NCBI GenBank assembly: GCA_963971425.1
Contig: OZ020521.1
Location: 7,395,519-7,459,518 of the forward strand
Direction of reading: 5' to 3'
Origin: Bryoerythrophyllum caledonicum
Lineage: Eukaryota > Streptophyta > Bryopsida > Pottiales > Pottiaceae
DNA: 64,000 nt
Below, one piece after another: positions 59,780 to 64,000 of this stretch (position 1 is its first letter; every line of letters starts with the position of its first letter). Position numbers and translations under genes: made by a program. The notes under the pieces were generated by a model. It was not told the origin of the DNA and did not search any database. It worked only from the letters and a program-made list of their open reading frames with translations.

Positions 59780-60180
59780 TGTTCGATCCTGAAGATGTTG
59801 TTCGATCGTGTGGAATCTTGAGTTCAGATTCACATCAATATAAGGTTTCACACTCACGCACAAATGAGTTCAGATTCGCACTCACTGACGAATGAGTTTG
59901 GATTGAGTTTGGAATGAGTTCGGGTTCGTGACATTGGATTCGAGCGTCGTGAAGTCTTCTGTGTGTGACGTTGTTCGATCCTGAAGATGTTGTTCGATCC
60001 TGAAGATGTTGTTCGATCGTGTGGAATCTTGAGTTCAGATTCACATCACTATAAGGTTTCACACTCACGCACAAATGAGTTCAGATTCGCACTCACGCAC
60101 GAATCAGTTTGGTTTGAGTTTGGAATGAGTTCGGGTTCGTGACATTGGATTCGAGCGTCGTGAAGTCTTCTGTGTGTGGA
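59780..60180 (+). repeat. 211-bp tandem duplication
   Basis: Two nearly identical units are offset by exactly 211 bp (TTCGATCGTG at 59801 and 60012; GAAGTCTTCT at 59951 and 60162). Internal words such as GTTCGATCCTGAAGATGTT and CACACTCACGCAC also repeat within a unit. The second unit has a short extra copy of the first of these words. Confidence 0.9.
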
Positions 60181-60542
60181 TTCGTTAGTGTAGCCAACTT
60201 CACGAAAACTGGTTGCTTTTATGAGGTCTGCGTGTGGTTGTTTCTATGAAGATTATTGCGTGGGAAGTCCTGAAGTTGACAGAAAGAGTGTTCGTTACTT
60301 GGGTGGTGATGGTGGGGACGGTTGAGTGTCGCGGGAACTTGTTGGAGGGCACCACGTGGTGGGACATGAGTCCTTGCTTCGGATTGGCCTGGGTTTCGAT
60401 GGTTGGTGGTGGTCACTATGACAGTCGGTGGTGGACCATGTTCAGTGGTCAGCACCCGATACAACGATCGATTAGATAGGGACTACCTTATGTTGATCAG
60501 CTAGCGAAGGCATGAATGGAGTGAAGAAATATATGAAGGCGA

Positions 60543-60835
60543 ACTTGATCCTGCCAGTAGTCATATGCTTGTCTCATTAAATTGTGCCACGCATGTGTTA
60601 GTACTGTGACTGCGAATCTCATTAAATCAGTAACTGTGGCTCTGATGGTACCTTGCTACTCTAACCGTTGTAATTCTAAAGCTTATACATGGACAAACTC
60701 CCGACTCGGCTCGACTGGGAGAGACATATTTATTAGATAAAAGTCCGATGCGTGCTTGCCTGGAATTGCGGTGAACCATATATACTTGACGAATCGCACG
60801 GCCTCTTGCGCTGGCGTTGATTCATTATGATTTCA
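60543..60835 (+). pseudogene. Diverged 5' fragment of 18S rRNA
   Basis: The stretch follows the first roughly 300 nt of plant 18S rRNA in order. It begins CTTGATCCTGCCAGTAG and TCATATGCTTGTCTC almost at the mature 5' end. Then come CTCATTAAATCAGT, GGTACCTTGCTACTC, GTAATTCTAAAGCT, TATTTATTAGATAAAAG and CGAATCGCACGGCC. Many substitutions and small gaps show it is not a functional rRNA gene. It ends about 9 bp before the second P2 palindrome. Confidence 0.85.
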
Positions 60836-61928
60836 TGAACCAGCGTCGGTACCGACGCTAAATATTTACCACCATTTGGCTGGAATATTTACGACACTAA
60901 AGTCGATCTTTCATTCAAAGTTTATCGTTGGTATGTGAGTTGAGGCCTATTCTTGAGCTGATTCGTCTGGAAGATGTTGTGAGAGTTGAATGCACTTCAA
61001 CCATCCAGGGCGTTTAACCAACGTCGGCACCGACGCACCTGCCCTCCGGATTTATTTCACTGAGAAACTCCATAGATTTATCGCGTTTGATTCATTTGCT
61101 GTTTCATTGAATGAGTATATCTCTTTCTAAATATGATCATCTGGTTATTTAGTTAGCTATCTTATGATAATTAGTGAGCCTCATATGGGCTCGTCGGTAC
61201 CGACGATCTTCCTTTGCAGATCTGAAATAACCAAGAAATGAATCATGATTACAGAAAATGCTTTAGAGGGTCCAAGTTCTCATTAATGTCCCGTCAAGAT
61301 GGTGATTCTGCTTTCTTTTATGAATATTCTGTTGAAATGAATTGATTGTAATAAGCACCACAATGATCGTCGGTGCCGACGTAGTCATTTTCTGTTTAGT
61401 TCATCACAGTAATGTTTGTTTGATTATCAAATTATACTTGATATATTGGTCCATATTAGCCTAGAATTATTGTACTTTGGTCGATCCCTTCCTTTGTGAG
61501 CGCGTTCCTGAGTAGATCCTGACTGCGAGTTGCCAGCAAATCCCCCCGGAAGCTGTAGCAGGGGTGCCGTCCTCTCCTATGTGTGGCGACCATAGTTGAC
61601 GCCGCTGCTGGCAACCGTGATGGTGCCTGGGCTTCCGCCGTGCTATGGGAGCCCGTTCTTCGAGGGGGCGCTGGAGTTCGTGATAATTGTGTAAAGAGTA
61701 TACGGCCGCTCCCGGAGTAGCGTCGGTGCCGACGTTGTTTTTTGGCAGCCCATGCATACCCATGAACTGTGTATGGATTGAGAACATTTGGATTAATTTA
61801 TATAGAGTTCTCAGATTTTGGTTGATTCTTGTCTGGTATTTGCCTTTGCTCTCGTCTCATTATATTGTCATCCTTTGTAGAATTGTGTTGCTTAGATACT
61901 AATTATGATATGACGCAAAATTCAGGTC

Positions 61929-64000
61929 ATGGACCCATCATCATCTCAACGGTCTACCCGATCACCCGAATTCTCTGGTGGCACAAGTTCACATCCGGAC
62001 GCGGAGGTTTCGGTGGCGGATGAGGTGGATTGTCAACTACATCTTAACGAAGATGAGCTTCGTCAACACCAAAGGGTAAATTGTATCTTTGCCATAGACA
62101 GCCTTCGCATTGCACCCAAGGCTTCCTCTCGCCTTGATGTGCCGTTGTGCAGGCTTGTGTACATGCCACTTGTCCGACCCACACTGGAGTCGGATATTAA
62201 GCGGTTGGAGGCTGAATTTACTCATGGATATCGCCCAGGATCTACCGTGTTTTATGTTTCTCTTTCCAATGACCTCGGTGAGGAGTCCTTTGTCACCGAG
62301 GAGGATAGAGGAAAATGGGGCCCATTATGGAACGCAGCCAATGATCGCTTTGAGTCAAATCTTTTGGCTACTCCCCAGTTGAGCTTCTTGAGGAATCGTA
62401 AACTCTTCATATGTGATGGAAATCATCGGTTCAAGGCATGGATGGGATATATTGAAAGAATGCACAATGCTGATGTAAATTGGCACATCTCTGTGGATTG
62501 CATTTGTTTGGATATCAAAGGCAGTGTCGGATTGGCTCTTCATGCTATGCACGATATTAACAGGTGAACATCATTCACTGAGTCCTTGCAATATTCATTC
62601 GGTACTTGCATCCTGGATTCATTGTTTGATTGTTGATTCTATTGTCCCTATGTAGAGCCACAGAAAACTCACACGTCAAGACCAACTTCATGCACATACT
62701 CCATCGAATTAAGGCGATTGGAAGTCAACCACTTGAATCATTCTAGGATTTGTTGACTACAGAGGATTATCACAAGTGCTTGGCTAATCCTGGGAGAGGG
62801 AAGTCATGGTATCCATTAACAGTCGATGTCTTCGTCTCTCTACTCTTTCGGGTCAGTATTTTCACTTTTATGTTTTTCGGTTGTAAATGTATGCATTTAT
62901 TGGTAATTTCTTATATTCTTACATATAAATTATATTTGATATGGAATTATACCATTTCAAACCTCTTTACCAATTGCTGTTGGACCTCAGCAAGAGATTG
63001 CTGATGCATCAGATGAAGCTGCCAGAGTGTACCACGAAAATACTCCTGTGGAACTTCGGATTGACTCTGAGATTACCACTTCAATGCGAGGTGCAGCAAA
63101 GGCAAAAATTCAGATGTACAAGGGTCAGTGGTCCAAATATTCGGCCGTTGCAAATCCAAAGCTTGGTGACCAATTCCTTGAAGAGGTAAAAATGATTCTT
63201 TAATATATTTGTTATTTCATCTGAAGTTATATACCAACATAGAGTGATTATTCAAAATAATTTCTCTCCTTATAATTTCAGATTACAAAGCATTGGAGTT
63301 CGAATTCAAAGCCAGAGATGACTTTGGATAAGTTACAGTTGATTGCAACTTCCAATGTCCCATCCCATTTCAAAGTTCGATGGCTTCTGTGGTGGAATTC
63401 TAGCAATGCCACTAGGGAAGCTCTCCACTTTCCTCATAAAGGATTCAGCGATAAGGAGTTAGACTCGTGGTTAAACAAGGCATCCTTTTGGGCCGGAGTG
63501 AGTTCTGTTTAGCAAATTTCTTAATTTTTATGAATTAAGTTCATCATATTTTGGAATCGGTTCGTTCATTAAATGTTTTCAACCCAAGTGAGTAAGTTAA
63601 TGTTTCAAAATTTGATCATTGTAGCTTGAAGTCGCCGTATCTGAGGAGTTTGAGAGTGTACTTAAAGCCGACAAGCTGCCTCTGAAGTTGGACCTACCGG
63701 AGAGACCTCGATCTCCACAAGAGTATGTGGAAGCATCAAGGGTTAAATTTTGGGTGCATGCCTTTCCAACACTCTTAAGAAGCAAGACCACATTCTCAAG
63801 GTCAAAAGAATTTAAGAACCACAAGAATATTGACTTGGCTGTGAAGCGAGTTGTTTGGAGGTGAGTGGGGTATTTTAGTGATATCAATTACAAGTCATTG
63901 CCTTTAATTTATTTATCTAAATGTGTTTTTGCAACTTTCAGGTATTATATGAAGGAGCTCTTTGTTAAGGGTGCCCTTGAGAGACATCAGCTTCCATTGT
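61929..64000 (+). CDS. Second ParB-like domain gene, multi-exon, runs off the window
   Basis: ATG at 61929 just after a splice acceptor. Exons: 61929-62563, 62656-62851, 62991-63185, 63282-63497, 63625-63860 and 63942 to beyond 64000, with phase-consistent GT-AG introns. Near residue 160 is RKLFICDGNHRFKAWMGYI, a canonical ParB/Srx-type (D)GxHR motif, followed by a beta-strand and helix (VNWHISVDCICLDIKG) typical of that fold. Later exons (ITKHWSSNSKPEM, HFKVRWLLWWNSSN, KFWVHAFPTLLRSK) match no domain I know. One in-frame TAG lies in exon 2 (between ESF and DLLTTEDY), a single C-to-T step from CAG. Otherwise the frame is clean. By analogy with the 40.9-kb unit a methyltransferase part might follow beyond the window, which is a guess. 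Confidence 0.6.

Larger units (their letters stand above)
59765..61734. repeat. Palindrome P2 (CGTCGGTRCCGACG), six copies at about 175-bp spacing
   Basis: Copies at 59765-59778, 60844-60857, 61022-61035, 61192-61205, 61368-61381 and 61721-61734. Two are perfect palindromes (R = A); the others have one central mismatch in either orientation. Distances are 1079, 178, 170, 176 and 353 bp, close to 6, 1, 1, 1 and 2 times 176. The DNA between them is not a tandem repeat. A decayed half-copy (GGTGCCG) is near 61563. Confidence 0.9.
59471..61925 (+). promoter_or_regulatory. Leader exon end and long leader intron of the second ParB-like gene
   Basis: TTTCTGCAAG followed by GTACAATATC is a donor at 59591, and AAAATTCAG at 61925 is the acceptor three bases before the ATG at 61929. 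The 2.3-kb interval between them holds all six P2 palindromes, a 211-bp tandem duplication and an 18S-like fragment. The exon limits rest on splice signals only. Confidence 0.45.

Noticed and set aside
60543-60835. Functional rRNA gene
   Set aside because: Many substitutions and gaps, and it stops after about 300 nt.

Overview
The window looks like nuclear DNA of a streptophyte (a charophyte alga or an early land plant); I cannot name the species. The reasons are genes with short GT-AG introns, a plant-type interstitial telomere tract (TTTAGGG/TTAGGG near 21.2 kb), and a dense, nested population of transposable elements. Three ordinary genes lie in the first 12 kb. They are a minus-strand basic nuclear-type protein (5275-3093, four exons, 332 aa), a Sel1-repeat protein (6857-9093, eight exons, 275 aa), and a GC-rich single-coding-exon ZUFSP/ZUP1-type C78 peptidase (10448-11878).

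From 12.9 kb onward the window is mostly mobile DNA. 12.9-16.4 kb holds a decayed element with plant-transposon/gag-like ORFs. 16.5-20.8 kb holds a DUF7869-type DNA transposon on the minus strand. About 22-35.8 kb is a nearly full-length LINE of Dualen/RandI type: ORF1, an extra repeat-built ORF, then APE endonuclease, reverse transcriptase, RNase H and a C-terminal CCHC plus PD-(D/E)xK endonuclease, with two 2A-like motifs upstream of the APE domain. A 5'-truncated relative lies at 1.46-2.0 kb. About 38.7-47.8 kb holds an unusual multi-exon unit encoding a ParB-like domain, a DNA-methyltransferase-like domain, a coiled coil and an FCP1-like HAD phosphatase. 49.7-51.3 kb has a decayed minus-strand gene, 52.7 kb a tRNA-derived SINE, and 53.9-57.6 kb an apparently intact MULE transposase with a WRKY-GCM1 finger and a SWIM finger. 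59.5 kb to the window end holds a second ParB-like gene, open at the right edge.

The most striking signal is a system of regularly spaced palindromes tied to these genes. Palindrome P1 (TTTAGCTCGA, one base, then its reverse complement) forms an array with an exact 47-bp period in the putative leader intron of the DUF7869 gene. It forms another array with a 53-bp period in the putative leader intron of the ParB/methyltransferase gene, and it recurs singly to three times in nearly every later intron of that gene but in none of its exons. The second ParB-like gene has its own palindrome P2 (CGTCGGTRCCGACG), six copies spaced by about 175 bp or multiples, all inside its putative leader intron next to a diverged 5' fragment of 18S rRNA. 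ParB proteins in bacteria bind palindromic parS sites, so an element-encoded ParB-like protein beside element-specific palindromes is the candidate undescribed system here. The link is inference; the palindromes, their spacing and their intronic placement are read directly from the sequence.
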